Part shown: in pieces, positions 35,615-44,422 of the stretch | Position numbering within the stretch: the stretch's first letter is position 1 | How the letters are laid out: every line of letters begins with the position of its first letter | Source of the DNA: Acidobacteriota bacterium | Lineage (GTDB): Bacteria > Acidobacteriota > Blastocatellia > UBA7656 | Length of the DNA stretch: 64,000 nucleotides | NCBI GenBank assembly: GCA_038040445.1 | Contig: JBBPIG010000006.1 | Coordinates: 155,812 to 219,811, forward strand | Direction: 5' to 3' | Position numbers and translations under genes: made by a program | The notes under the pieces: model-generated | What the model was told of the DNA's origin: nothing | Databases searched by the model: none | The model's input: only the letters and a program-made list of their open reading frames with translations

Positions 35615-36436
35615 ATGAAACTGGCACTCAACGGCGCGACTACGATGAAAGCGGGCCTCGTCGCCGATATCGAGGCGGCGAGCGCGGCAGGGTTCGACTG
35701 TCTGGAAATCTGGGCTTCAAAGCTCAGACAGTTCTTAAAAACGCGCAGCTCCGCCGAGCTTAAAGCGTTGTTCGACAATCACTCGCTCGCACCGTACAGC
35801 ATCAACTCAATCGAGAGAATAACTTTTAGAGACGAGCGCGGGCATAAGGATCTGCTGAGCGAATGTGCGGAGATATGCCGCCTGGCCTCCGAGATCGATT
35901 GCCCTTATGTAGTCGTCGTGCCGGGTTTGCTGCCCCACGGAGCAACACGCGAGGATGTGATAGTCGAAACGAGCCGGGTGCTCGAAGAACTCGCGGTGAT
36001 CGCAAGCCGATTCGGTGTCGGGCTAGCATTCGAGTTTCTAGGCCAACCGGCGTGTAGCGTGCAGACGCTCGAGCTGGCTTCGAAGATAGTCGAGCGCGTT
36101 GCCCGGCCGAATGTCGGGCTGGTGATTGACAGCTTTCACTTTTACGCGGGCGGCTCGACGATAGAATCAATCGACGCACTCGACGTGGCACGGCTGTTCA
36201 TCTTTCATATAAACGACGCTGAAGACCTTCCGCGCGAGCAGCTCGAAGATCGACACCGGCTGTTGCCCGGGATTGGAATCCTGCCACTCAAAGGAATCGT
36301 CGCGGCGCTGCAACGCATCGGTTACGACCGCGTGACAAGCGTCGAAATATTCAGACCCGAGTATTGGGAGCGCGATCCCACTGAGCTTGCGCGGGAAGCG
36401 CGGGCGGCTGCCGCCAGGGTCCTTGGCTTACAGTGA
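35615..36436 (+). CDS. Sugar phosphate isomerase/epimerase (TIM barrel)
   Basis: 273 residues of the xylose isomerase-like TIM-barrel family: KLALNGATTMKAGLVADIEAASAAGFDCLEIW at the start, metal-binding acidic residues in LAFEFLG and VGLVIDSFHFYAGG, then FIFHINDAE and VTSVEIFRPEYW. Members interconvert sugars or inositol derivatives; the exact substrate is unknown. It is followed by an oxidoreductase of the inositol/glucose-dehydrogenase type, a common pairing. It starts at ATG 35615 after AAGAGG. Confidence 0.88.
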   Translation: MKLALNGATTMKAGLVADIEAASAAGFDCLEIWASKLRQFLKTRSSAELKALFDNHSLAPYSINSIERITFRDERGHKDLLSECAEICRLASEIDCPYVVVVPGLLPHGATREDVIVETSRVLEELAVIASRFGVGLAFEFLGQPACSVQTLELASKIVERVARPNVGLVIDSFHFYAGGSTIESIDALDVARLFIFHINDAEDLPREQLEDRHRLLPGIGILPLKGIVAALQRIGYDRVTSVEIFRPEYWERDPTELAREARAAAARVLGLQ

Positions 36437-36457
36437 TCTGAGGTGACGGGGAGAAGG

Positions 36458-37435
36458 ATGGGCAAGTTGAGGGTTGGAATTATCGGCGCGGGTTACATAG
36501 GCGGGCTTCACGCAGCAGTGCTTGCGCGAGATGAGCGAGTGCGCGTCGCGGCGATTCACGACATCGACCGCGACCGGGCCGAGCGATTGGCAAGCTCAAC
36601 CGGCGCCGCGATCGCGCGTGATGCCGAAGCATTGATCGAAGGCGTAGACGCCGTCTACATCACGACACCCAACACCAAACACACCGCCCTCGCGCTTGCG
36701 GCCATCGCGGCAGGCAAGCACGTGTTTTGCGAAAAGCCGATGGCTACATCAATCGCAGATGCGCGCGCAGTGCTTGCTGCGGCGTCCCAAACCAACGCGC
36801 TGTTTCAGGTCGGGCACAACAGGCGCTTCGCCCCGGTCTACGCGACGCTCAAACAAATGCTCGCGGAATCAGCGCCGCCGCATTCGGCTCACGTCAAGAT
36901 GAATCGAGGCGAGCTGCTCAACCCCGAGTGGGTCGGCGATCCCAAAATCACGGGCGGGTTTCTTTACGAGACGACCATCCACATGTTCGACATGATGCGA
37001 TTTCTGTTCGGCGAAGTAGCGAGCCTCGACGCCGTGGGATCGTCACACGAATATCCCGAGACCGATGATTTTTCAGTGTTGCTGCGATTCGAATGTGGAA
37101 TGCACGCAACTCTGGCGAGCTCGGCTGATGCTACATGGCTATTTCCTTTCGAGCGCGTTGAAGTCTTCTGTCACCATCGGACTTTGGCGACTCGCGAGAT
37201 GGAAAGCTTATCCGGAAGCGAAGGACTGGATGGGAGGTATTTCACTCAGACGATGCAACAGCTATCGAAAGAGGAGAAGTGGGGATATGCACAGGAGGAT
37301 CGAGCGTTCGTGGATTCAGTGGTGAACGGGGCGCCTGCCGCGGTTACGGCGCTTGACGGATTCAAGTCGGTCGCGCTCGTCGATGCGTGCTACCGGGCGG
37401 TTCAAACCGGGAAGCGCGCCCTTCTTAGCGATTAG
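36458..37435 (+). CDS. Gfo/Idh/MocA family oxidoreductase
   Basis: 325 residues from ATG 36458, which has GGGGAG a few bases upstream (GTG 36443 is an alternative). The Rossmann loop VGIIGAGYIGGLHAAVL and the family motif HVFCEKPMATS are clear; GGFLYETTIHMFDMMRFLFG carries the usual catalytic-region His. These enzymes oxidise or reduce sugars and cyclitols with NAD(P). It is the last gene of the plus-strand transport cluster. Confidence 0.92.
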   Translation: MGKLRVGIIGAGYIGGLHAAVLARDERVRVAAIHDIDRDRAERLASSTGAAIARDAEALIEGVDAVYITTPNTKHTALALAAIAAGKHVFCEKPMATSIADARAVLAAASQTNALFQVGHNRRFAPVYATLKQMLAESAPPHSAHVKMNRGELLNPEWVGDPKITGGFLYETTIHMFDMMRFLFGEVASLDAVGSSHEYPETDDFSVLLRFECGMHATLASSADATWLFPFERVEVFCHHRTLATREMESLSGSEGLDGRYFTQTMQQLSKEEKWGYAQEDRAFVDSVVNGAPAAVTALDGFKSVALVDACYRAVQTGKRALLSD

Positions 37436-37484
37436 GGCGGATCACAAGAGTGTGGGGGGCGCATTGACAGCGCGGCCGACTGTC

Positions 37485-38243
37485 TTAATTCGCGGGTCTT
37501 ACAGTCTGCTGTCGGCTGTAATACTCATTAAGCGCCTGCGGGAACGCGTTGATACCTGCGGGAACCGATTGCGGATCGATCTCTTTCCCGGCTAAGACAT
37601 CCCGCCCTTTCACGCCGTACAAGGGTTTATTGAGGTTATTATCCGGATTGAGCAAGAAATTCTTGAAGAACCCGCCACCAAGTCCGGCTCCAACTAAGAT
37701 ACCTTTGTAGAGGGCGTACGCGATGATGTTTGCCTTCGCTGTCTGAGCCTTTTGCTCGTCAGTTATTGACCCCACCGGGCCGCTTGTGGGCCGCTTTTCT
37801 CCCTTCATCTGCACTCGGCCCTTTTGGAACCAGCTCAAAGCTGTTTCATTCATAAACAGCAGGATTATGTCGGCTGTGTCCCCGCCTCCAAAGCCGGCAC
37901 CCGAGAAAACATAATAGGCCGGCAAGCTCCATCCTGCGGGATTGCGGCGACTGATCACACCGTATCCGAGTGACAACTTATCAACGATCAAGTTCGCCGT
38001 GACCACACGAGGGATCACGCCGACAGCGTGCGCGTTGTCGATAAGCTCTCTTGGGATGCCACTATGAGGAAGTTCGGCAATCGTCTTAAGAACGTTGGCA
38101 GATTTCTCGGATCTCTCGACAGCCTTCTTGAGTTGTTTAGGTTCAATCTTCTGTGCAAACGCCGAATGAGGCCAGAGCCACAGTACGAGAACAAACAAAA
38201 CTGGCAAAAGAATCGTCCCATTCAAACTTGAGGTCTTTTTCAT
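37485..38243 (-). CDS. SYLF (Ysc84-like) lipid-binding secreted protein
   Basis: 252 residues. A signal peptide (TILLPVLFVLVLWLWPHSAFA) is followed by the SYLF pattern: ELIDNAHAVGVIPRVV, LSLGYGVISRR, WSLPAYYVFSGAGFGGG, DIILLFMNETAL and the glycine-rich AGLGGGFFKNFL. SYLF domains bind lipids in eukaryotes; bacterial roles are unclear. It begins a minus-strand series of small exported proteins. The start ATG 38243 gives a normal signal peptide. Confidence 0.85.
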   Translation of the reverse strand: MKKTSSLNGTILLPVLFVLVLWLWPHSAFAQKIEPKQLKKAVERSEKSANVLKTIAELPHSGIPRELIDNAHAVGVIPRVVTANLIVDKLSLGYGVISRRNPAGWSLPAYYVFSGAGFGGGDTADIILLFMNETALSWFQKGRVQMKGEKRPTSGPVGSITDEQKAQTAKANIIAYALYKGILVGAGLGGGFFKNFLLNPDNNLNKPLYGVKGRDVLAGKEIDPQSVPAGINAFPQALNEYYSRQQTVRPAN

Positions 38244-38289
38244 CCCTGTTCCTCGTCAACGAACAAGACCAACAGAGCTTGTGCCATTC

Positions 38290-38769
38290 CTATTTATCTT
38301 CTCCAAGTGTTTCAACCTTAACACCGGAACGAGTTTCGAAGGCCGGAAGAATCACTTTGTAGTTATTCTTGTCCAGCCTCAACACAGCGTAGTCTTTATC
38401 GGTTTTGACAGTAAGCCAGTGCTTTCTACCCTTCATGAAGAAAAGCGGCAGCGCGAAGATACCAACAGCAATGGCAGCGCCAACCCCTGCCTTCCATCTC
38501 GGATGCTTCGAGTAAGTATACTCCGCGCTCTTGATCTCAGAGTACGTAAAGTTCTTAAGGATACTGCCTTCCTTGCGAGATTCGATCATAAGGTGGGTTT
38601 CCTCAAATCGTAATCGTACCGGTGTTTGATCGGCCTTGTTGCCGTGGGGAACAAGCATTTCTACGTTTTGGAATACATCAGGACCCTTAGCGGCCTGCTC
38701 CTGGCCCATAGATGGCGGTACTGACATAAAGGTGAGGACCATAACGAGCACTAGTGCGATGGACTGCAT
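38290..38769 (-). CDS. Exported protein of unknown function
   Basis: 159 residues. A signal peptide (MQSIALVLVMVLTFMSVPPSMG) is followed by a short beta-rich part, then one hydrophobic helix (AGVGAAIAVGIFALPLFFM, about 98-116) and a final strand pair (HWLTVKTDKDYAVLRLDKN). I know no named family for it. The single central helix suggests membrane association with a PH-like beta domain split around it. It lies 46 bp upstream of the SYLF gene on the same strand. Confidence 0.75.
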   Translation of the reverse strand: MQSIALVLVMVLTFMSVPPSMGQEQAAKGPDVFQNVEMLVPHGNKADQTPVRLRFEETHLMIESRKEGSILKNFTYSEIKSAEYTYSKHPRWKAGVGAAIAVGIFALPLFFMKGRKHWLTVKTDKDYAVLRLDKNNYKVILPAFETRSGVKVETLGEDK

Positions 38770-38871
38770 TTGTAGTCTCCTTCTTCAAACTCTATACAGG
38801 TCGTGCGGGACCAGAATTCTTCATCTAGCCTAACAACTACTACTTCCATTCGCTAGCAAAAACGTCTGGCT

Positions 38872-39966
38872 CTATTGACCCTCTCTAGTATCAGGAAGAG
38901 TTAGGACTGTCTGCCAGGTATTCCCCCCATCATCCGTGCGATAGACCTTGTTGTAACCGACTAACCAGCCGTTCTGCGCGTCGCCAAAATATATTTTGTC
39001 GTATCCTAATTCCTCGCCTCCTCCGGAAACCCTTTCCCACTCTTTGCCGCCATCGATTGTATGCAGAACGAGAGGCTCAAATTCCTTGCCTGTGGCAGCC
39101 TCGTCCAAGACCTCTTCCCCTACAGCCCAACCCTCGTCACCGTTGACGAAAAAGATCGATGCGAGACTAACGTTTTCGACTGGCACTCGCAGTCTCCTCC
39201 AAGTCACTCCCCCATCGCGCGTGCTATAAATCCCACCCTTCCTAGTACCGGTACAGAGCCAACCAACATGCCGATCGATGAAAAAGAGGTCACGTATCCA
39301 CTCACCGGGCAATTTCAGCTTGCCCCCATTCCATGTCTTGCCGCCGTCTGTGGTGCGATAGACTGATTTCTTTTGGCTGTACCACCAACCTGTCTCGGAG
39401 TCGACAAACACCAACTCCGCGATCAGCTCTAGGTCTTCGACATCCCATGGAATTTCGGAAGGCTTCCAAGTAGCGCCTCCGTCCTCGGTCCACCAGATTG
39501 CAAATGGTTCAGCAAGCCATCCGTGTTCTTCATCCACGAACTCAACTTGCATGATTCCGCCGACCAGATCGCCGGCAAAGTATTCTCGATTCGTAACAAC
39601 AGACCAGGTTGTTCCGCTATCGGCGCTGCTCAGCACTTCTTCTTTTTCTTTAGAATTGATGGACCACCCACGTTTCGAGTCAATGAAGCTAATTTTCTCA
39701 AGCCGACCGGTACCGGCGTAGGGTGTTTTGCCCCACGCAGAACCACCGTCTTCACTGCGCAGCAACTCTCCACTGCCTGTGATAATCCATGCGCTAGAGA
39801 GCCCGCTGAATGCGGAAGCTTCAATCGGCCACCTGAGCCTGAGCATTTCGGGAACGCGCGACTCTTGTGCCGAGTTCTTGCTTTCCTGTTGAGGTTTTGT
39901 CTTTGTGCAGCCGCTTGCCAAGAGAATGGAGCAAACTAACAAAGAGCAAATCGCGGCCTTCTTCAT
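38872..39966 (-). CDS. YCF48-like beta-propeller lipoprotein
   Basis: 364 residues with a lipoprotein signal (LLVCSILLASGC). Repeated units of the form LLRSEDGGSAW, VLSSADSGTTW, IWWTEDGGATW, VYRTTDGGKTW, IYSTRDGGVTW and VYRTDDGGNTW, each followed by a buried strand and GWxx, define a BNR/YCF48-type seven-bladed propeller. YCF48 (HCF136) helps photosystem II assembly in phototrophs; in other bacteria such lipoproteins have no fixed role. The propeller looks complete, with no internal stop. Confidence 0.87.
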   Translation of the reverse strand: MKKAAICSLLVCSILLASGCTKTKPQQESKNSAQESRVPEMLRLRWPIEASAFSGLSSAWIITGSGELLRSEDGGSAWGKTPYAGTGRLEKISFIDSKRGWSINSKEKEEVLSSADSGTTWSVVTNREYFAGDLVGGIMQVEFVDEEHGWLAEPFAIWWTEDGGATWKPSEIPWDVEDLELIAELVFVDSETGWWYSQKKSVYRTTDGGKTWNGGKLKLPGEWIRDLFFIDRHVGWLCTGTRKGGIYSTRDGGVTWRRLRVPVENVSLASIFFVNGDEGWAVGEEVLDEAATGKEFEPLVLHTIDGGKEWERVSGGGEELGYDKIYFGDAQNGWLVGYNKVYRTDDGGNTWQTVLTLPDTREGQ

Positions 39967-40019
39967 ACGGACTCCTTCCTGTGATTCATCCTTGCCGAAT
40001 GTGAACTACAAGCGAACTG

Positions 40020-40402
40020 TTACTTGATGCACTTTTGGTAACCTTTTGGCTCTTTGTACTCAGGTCTGATATCTACTTGTACCTTCACGAATCCGTCCGC
40101 ACGATAGCGCTCTTTCAACCGCTCGGCGCAGCCTTCAATAGATTGATCTCTAGCAAAGCACCGGGGTTAATGCCGCAGCGATGGATCACAACCGCGTCGG
40201 TTAAGTGTCCGCTACCAAGAATCTCGGTTCTTCCGACTCGATACTTAGGTCTTGCCTGCCGTTGGGATTGGCGCGCTTCTGAATCGCTGTCACTCATCGC
40301 AGTTGCACATGACTCACCATTCTTCGCCTCAACGTAAGAAGCTGTAAAACAAAATGGCAAGAGGATCGCTACCGAAATTTTATGAAGGGACGAACGGTCC
40401 AT
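40020..40402 (-). pseudogene. Small exported POTRA-like protein, frameshifted
   Basis: From ATG 40402 the first frame gives a signal-like MDRSSLHKISVAILLPFCF and RVGRTEILGSGHLTDAVVIH, then RCGINPGALLEIN before an early stop at 40115. The sequence continues without stops in a neighbouring frame as IEGCAERLKERYRADGFVK, then VQVDIRPEYKEPKGYQKCIK, ending TAA at 40020. Joined, the part after the signal reads like one POTRA domain (GI.PG, then a helix RLKERY..DGF). One missing base near 40135-40142 explains the break. It could be decay or an assembly error. Confidence 0.65.
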
Positions 40403-40534
40403 TTTTCGCTTTCTCGTTGTGGACCTGCACTATGCAGTCAGGGCATAACTCGTTATTGATCGGTTCGTGGTCTGATCGTATGAGATCGAGACGGCGAACC
40501 TTCTCTCAAAAGGAAGACAGAGCCCAACCTTCAA

Positions 40535-41134
40535 CTATCGGTCCCAGCGCGCATGGGGCGTAAGGTCTGCTTTACGGCACCGACCAAATAATACTTCATC
40601 CGGCTTCATAATCTGTATCTTTCCCGACTTAGAAGCCGATTCCAGTGTCAGCACACTATCTCCGGACGGGCTATTGATGTCGATGTTTCCCCCTTCTGCG
40701 AATCCAGACATAGCGATGGCTAGCTTGCCATATCTGCTATAGAGGCCCAAGTATCCGCTGTCTTCGTTGGCAAATAACATCAGTTTCGGAACACCTTGAC
40801 TATTGAAAATACCCAGGACGCCTCCGCGGTCCGATGAGTAGACCGCTGCCACTGAAGTCCCCTTGTTGTTGTATACCGTGAAGCGTCCGCCATCCGATTC
40901 AAAAGACAGTTTAGCGACTATCTTTCCCTCCGGGTTCTTGAATAAGAGGCCATCTGGTGGGACGATCAATTCGCTTGCGTTATTCGACCCAGCCGGTTGA
41001 GGTTGCTGAGCCGCAAGCAAGCGACTAGACACCACGCCACCTGCCAGGCTAACGATCAGAGCAATCACCACCACTAACCCAAATTGATATCCACGCACAT
41101 TTCGCGAACGAAGACCATCGCTTTCGTTACTCAT
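40535..41134 (-). CDS. Membrane-anchored beta-repeat protein of unknown function
   Basis: 199 residues. One N-terminal transmembrane helix (FGLVVVIALIVSLAGGVVSS) is followed by an extracytoplasmic region of short repeated strands (GGRFTVYNNKGTSVAAVY, GGVLGIFNSQGVPKLMLF, SGYLGLYSRYGKLAIAM, GGNIDINSPSGDSVLTL), which suggests a small right-handed beta-helix or solenoid. No family is recognised. AGGAGGTG lies just upstream of ATG 41134 and overlaps the end of the transglycosylase remnant. Confidence 0.75.
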   Translation of the reverse strand: MSNESDGLRSRNVRGYQFGLVVVIALIVSLAGGVVSSRLLAAQQPQPAGSNNASELIVPPDGLLFKNPEGKIVAKLSFESDGGRFTVYNNKGTSVAAVYSSDRGGVLGIFNSQGVPKLMLFANEDSGYLGLYSRYGKLAIAMSGFAEGGNIDINSPSGDSVLTLESASKSGKIQIMKPDEVLFGRCRKADLTPHARWDR

Positions 41135-41140
41135 CTTTCA

Positions 41141-41596
41141 TCACCTCCTTGCAGCACAACCTAGCACCGCATCGACATATTCCTGTGATCTGGCGGTTAA
41201 ACCGATCCTTTTAACGCTGGTCGCGCCTTGCTTGTATGCGCCCAATGCCGTGCGAACATCGCCGTTGAACCCGTTGAGCAGATTGCTTAAGATGCCTCGT
41301 AGACAATTGTGTGTTGGTGGCGGGGTCTTTCAATTGCGCAACGGTGAAGGTTCCGAGACCGAGACTGTTTGCAGTCGAAGGCTTGATTTGAAACAGACCG
41401 ACTTCTCCCTGAAAGCCTATTTGTTCAGGGTTAGAGCTACTCTCGATCGCGGACTGGCATAGCACAATGTTCTTACCTAAACCGCTTTCATTGTTTTGCT
41501 TGATCGTCTTTCTTAGGCTACGTGCGACACGCGCCGCCTGCGATGCCGCCAGCCAAGCTCTACGTTCTGCGTCTTTACTTGCGAGCCTACTTCCGG
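41141..41596 (-). pseudogene. Fragment of an SLT/lysozyme-like domain, frameshifted
   Basis: A readable frame lacking any start codon runs from about 41596 (RRAWLAASQAARVARSLRK, then SGLGKNIVLCQSAIESSS, GEVGLFQIKPSTANSLGLG, TNTQLSTRHL) and then shifts by one base near 41276-41290 to continue SNLLNGFNGDVRTALGAYKQ, ending TGA at 41141. The AIESSS...GLFQIKPSTAN core is the catalytic part of a lytic-transglycosylase-like domain. The layout resembles the lysozyme-like C-terminal domain of the RHS protein at 44423. A TGA just upstream in its own frame and the lack of an N-terminus show it is a leftover tail. Confidence 0.7.
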
Positions 41597-42303
41597 TTCA
41601 CCTGGCTCAATAGTTTTACTATTGCTAGCCAACTAGCACTTAGACTGCGCATCGACTCATTTTGCAAGCTTGCATTATGCTCCTTCTCAGCCAATTCCAA
41701 TGCCGTGTTGCCTTGATTGTTCTTCGCCGTGACGTCGGCGTGTCTTTCTATCAGAAGGCGCACAGTCTCAACATGTCCAAACTTTGCGGCTAGCATTAGA
41801 GCTGTCTCACCATTCCGCTCTTTTACGTTTGAGTCCGCACCTCGATCCAAGAGCATTCTTGCGAGATCAGTGGCGCCCCAGCTAGAGGCTCGCATAAGGG
41901 GTGTGGCACCTCCGAAGTCGGGAATGTTGACATCCGCTCCACCCTCTAACAGAGCTGCGACATTCTTGGTGGTTCCTCCCGGATCCAAGGCCGCCAGCAA
42001 GGCGGTGGACCCAGACGCGTCGCGGACATTGACATCAGCACCTGCGCGCAAGAGCGCTTTAACCGCCGCCGGATTGACCTTCCCATTCGTTGCCGCATAG
42101 AACAGCGGAGTTTGCCCGCGTTGATCTTTTCCATTCACAGCGGCTCCTCCGCGAACCAGCCGCTCGATAGCTGCGGCGTCACCGCCAGCGGCCGCTTCGA
42201 ACAAGGTTCTCCGGGCGTCGGAATGCTCATTGGCTTTCCTTTGCTTTTGTCGTTTAGGCAACGTTGAATTATTAGGGTTATGGGCGTCACCCCGTCTCCG
42301 CAC
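41587..42303 (-). CDS. Ankyrin-repeat protein, probable frameshift at its N-terminus
   Basis: 238 residues from GTG 42303 with about five ankyrin repeats (RTLFEAAAGGDAAAIERLV, QTPLFYAATNG, STALLAALDPGG, ATPLMRASSWGATDLARML, ETALMLAAKFGHVETVRLL). The reading has no export signal. In another frame, ATG 42383 with TAGGA upstream opens a lipoprotein-like signal (VHGLLLTSLFLQC) that would join this protein if one G were added to the GGGG run near 42290. So the true product was probably an exported ankyrin lipoprotein like its neighbour at 42403. Ankyrin repeats mediate protein binding; the partner is unknown. Confidence 0.78.
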   Translation of the reverse strand: MRRRGDAHNPNNSTLPKRQKQRKANEHSDARRTLFEAAAGGDAAAIERLVRGGAAVNGKDQRGQTPLFYAATNGKVNPAAVKALLRAGADVNVRDASGSTALLAALDPGGTTKNVAALLEGGADVNIPDFGGATPLMRASSWGATDLARMLLDRGADSNVKERNGETALMLAAKFGHVETVRLLIERHADVTAKNNQGNTALELAEKEHNASLQNESMRSLSASWLAIVKLLSQVNRK

Positions 42304-42402
42304 TGAAGAAACAGACTGGTCAGCAGCAGGCCGTGTACACCAAACCTCGCTACTCGAATGTAAGCGAGCACTCTCTTGTTCATAAGTGTCCTACTGCGCG
42401 GT

Positions 42403-43527
42403 CTACAGGTCATCTTTTTTTTGGTGAGGCGGAGTTCTCAGGGCTTCCCTTAACATGTTGAGAATCCTTCTTCGGTTATTCCTTTCGTAGTTGTTTACAG
42501 ATCGCGCATCTTCCGCGTATCTTTCTTCCGCGAGTTGCAGCGCGGTTCGATTCTCACCGTCCTTTACACGTGGATCAGCTCCGCCTTTCAGCAGGATCTC
42601 AACAGCTTTCGCGTGTCCCAGCTTTGCTCCTATCATAAGAGCGGTGCTGCCTTGTCTTTGCCTCTTGTTTGGATCGGCGCCTTTACTCAACAGCATCTGC
42701 AGGATGACCGCGTCATCCCAACCAGCGGTCCTCATCAGAGGAGTGTCACCGCCAAGATCCGCTGCATTCGGGTCAGCGCCGCCCTCCAGCAAGGCTCTGA
42801 TGATTCCAGGAGTTCCGCCAGGGTCTATCGCTATCAACAGCGCGGTAGTTCCACTGTTGCTTTCTGTCGCGTTTACTTCCGCCCCCGCTTTGAGCATTGC
42901 AGTGACGATGGAACCATCAGTCAGTCTATTGCTTGCTGCGTAGAACAGTACCGGCCACCCTTTCTCATCTCTCGCATTCACATTGGCGCCATTCCTAATC
43001 AGTCGCTCAACGCCAGATGTGTCAAGGTGAGCGATGGCGACAAGCAGTTCTTTCAACTTGATGTCTGTCTGTTGGTTCATTGCTGCTACGCGCTCACTGT
43101 GTGGCCGTCCGGGCGGCGGCTTTATCTTGCCTCTTTGATTTGCACCAGAATATGCAGAACACAATATCATTGAGAAGGGAAGATCGGAATCGAGGTCCTC
43201 CGTGAAGAGTGTTGTGCCCGAGGTAATGTTATTGATGACTATCCGGGAGAATGGAAACCCATCGGGTAGAGCATCAAGCAACACTTTGGCTGTCTCGATT
43301 CTCGCTTCGACGAGCGTCCCTTTGTCATCTACCCGCCAGGTTACCTTGCCAAATTCGCGATAGTATTTTTGCCGCTCTTCCTTGCTGATATGCCTGGTCG
43401 GAGAGATTTCAGGTACCTGTGCAGATTCAGAGACGTGGGCTGCGTTAGAGGTGCGCGTAGAACAGCCACCTCCAAAGGTTCCGAGAATCCCTACGCTTGC
43501 CACCAGCGTCAAAATGTATCGTTCCAT
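42403..43527 (-). CDS. Ankyrin-repeat lipoprotein
   Basis: 374 residues. The lipobox is GTFGGGC. Residues of about 55-130 form a beta-rich domain (VTWRVDDKGTLVEARIET; FSRIVINNITSGTTLF) that matches the first half of the lipoprotein at 43755 (VDNKGTKVEARLET; RLTIRNLATNETIF). Ankyrin repeats follow from about 160 (VERLIRNGANVNARDEKG, TALLIAIDPGGTPGIIRAL, DTPLMRTAGWDDAVILQML, TALMIGAKLGHAKAVEIL). It thus looks like a fusion of a neighbour-related domain with ankyrin repeats also found in the gene at 41587. Confidence 0.85.
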   Translation of the reverse strand: MERYILTLVASVGILGTFGGGCSTRTSNAAHVSESAQVPEISPTRHISKEERQKYYREFGKVTWRVDDKGTLVEARIETAKVLLDALPDGFPFSRIVINNITSGTTLFTEDLDSDLPFSMILCSAYSGANQRGKIKPPPGRPHSERVAAMNQQTDIKLKELLVAIAHLDTSGVERLIRNGANVNARDEKGWPVLFYAASNRLTDGSIVTAMLKAGAEVNATESNSGTTALLIAIDPGGTPGIIRALLEGGADPNAADLGGDTPLMRTAGWDDAVILQMLLSKGADPNKRQRQGSTALMIGAKLGHAKAVEILLKGGADPRVKDGENRTALQLAEERYAEDARSVNNYERNNRRRILNMLREALRTPPHQKKDDL

Positions 43528-43754
43528 GATTCTCCTGACCCACCCCCTGTACCCGGAGAGATGGAAAGCTTACAAAATGCGTTCTAATCCGACATTTCGG
43601 AGGAAGCGATCAAAACAACTCATGCGGCGCAGTATGCGATCAGACTCGCTGAGAACGCCATCAGTGATGGAGACCAAGCAGTCCAACTGCATTCACTGAC
43701 TTTGGTGCAGCTTCGTATCTTGGTTGCGAACTCACATTTCCCGCAGCCTAGGCG

Positions 43755-44411
43755 TCATTTTGTTGTCGGTCTGAACTGCCTCTCGATCGTATCTCCGAGG
43801 GACTTGTATGACACTTTACCTGCCGGCTGAAAACGGTCGCCGTTCCAAACGTATCGAGTCGTAGAAAAAGGACCGACTCCGCTGTCTCCGGTTGTAATCA
43901 GGACATCAACCTGTCCGTGACCGGAAACATCAATCAACGCCGCGTCAACGCGATAGCGTTCATCGAGTAGCACCCGGGCTTTCGACGAGTCCACCGCAAG
44001 GATCTCGATTCGGTCGCCAGAGCCGCCACTCCATGTCACAACCAGCGCCTCGCCGACTTCCTCGTTGAGGGCGCGAACATAGGCCGACAGTGCAGTGTCA
44101 TCGCTTTTCTCTTCGAATATCGTTTCGTTGGTTGCCAGGTTCCTGATGGTCAGGCGTGATGGAACGAGGCTCGGATGCTTGAACGGTTCATCCACAGTTT
44201 CCAGTCTCGCCTCTACTTTCGTGCCCTTGTTGTCGACGGACAAGACGTTCACACTCACCGCACGATACTCGTCTTGCCCCGCCGGCGGCACATTTGTCTT
44301 GGAAGACGAGGACCCGGAGTTTGTTACTTGCGCCGAAGGCGTCGAGCAGCTCAGAAGTACGAGACTAAGCGCCGCGACCGCCCCGATCGGCATTAGTGTT
44401 TTCTTGATCAT
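43755..44411 (-). CDS. Exported lipoprotein of unknown function
   Basis: 218 residues with signal and lipobox (AALSLVLLSC), a Ser-rich linker, then a beta-rich domain (VNVLSVDNKGTKVEARLE; SRLTIRNLATNETIFEE) and a second part with an FG-GAP-like strand set (DVLITTGDSGVGPFSTTRYV; GDRFQPAGKV). The first domain is shared with the ankyrin lipoprotein at 42403. No family name is recognised. It directly follows the RHS gene on the same strand. Confidence 0.78.
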   Translation of the reverse strand: MIKKTLMPIGAVAALSLVLLSCSTPSAQVTNSGSSSSKTNVPPAGQDEYRAVSVNVLSVDNKGTKVEARLETVDEPFKHPSLVPSRLTIRNLATNETIFEEKSDDTALSAYVRALNEEVGEALVVTWSGGSGDRIEILAVDSSKARVLLDERYRVDAALIDVSGHGQVDVLITTGDSGVGPFSTTRYVWNGDRFQPAGKVSYKSLGDTIERQFRPTTK

Positions 44412-44422
44412 ACTTCACCGCT

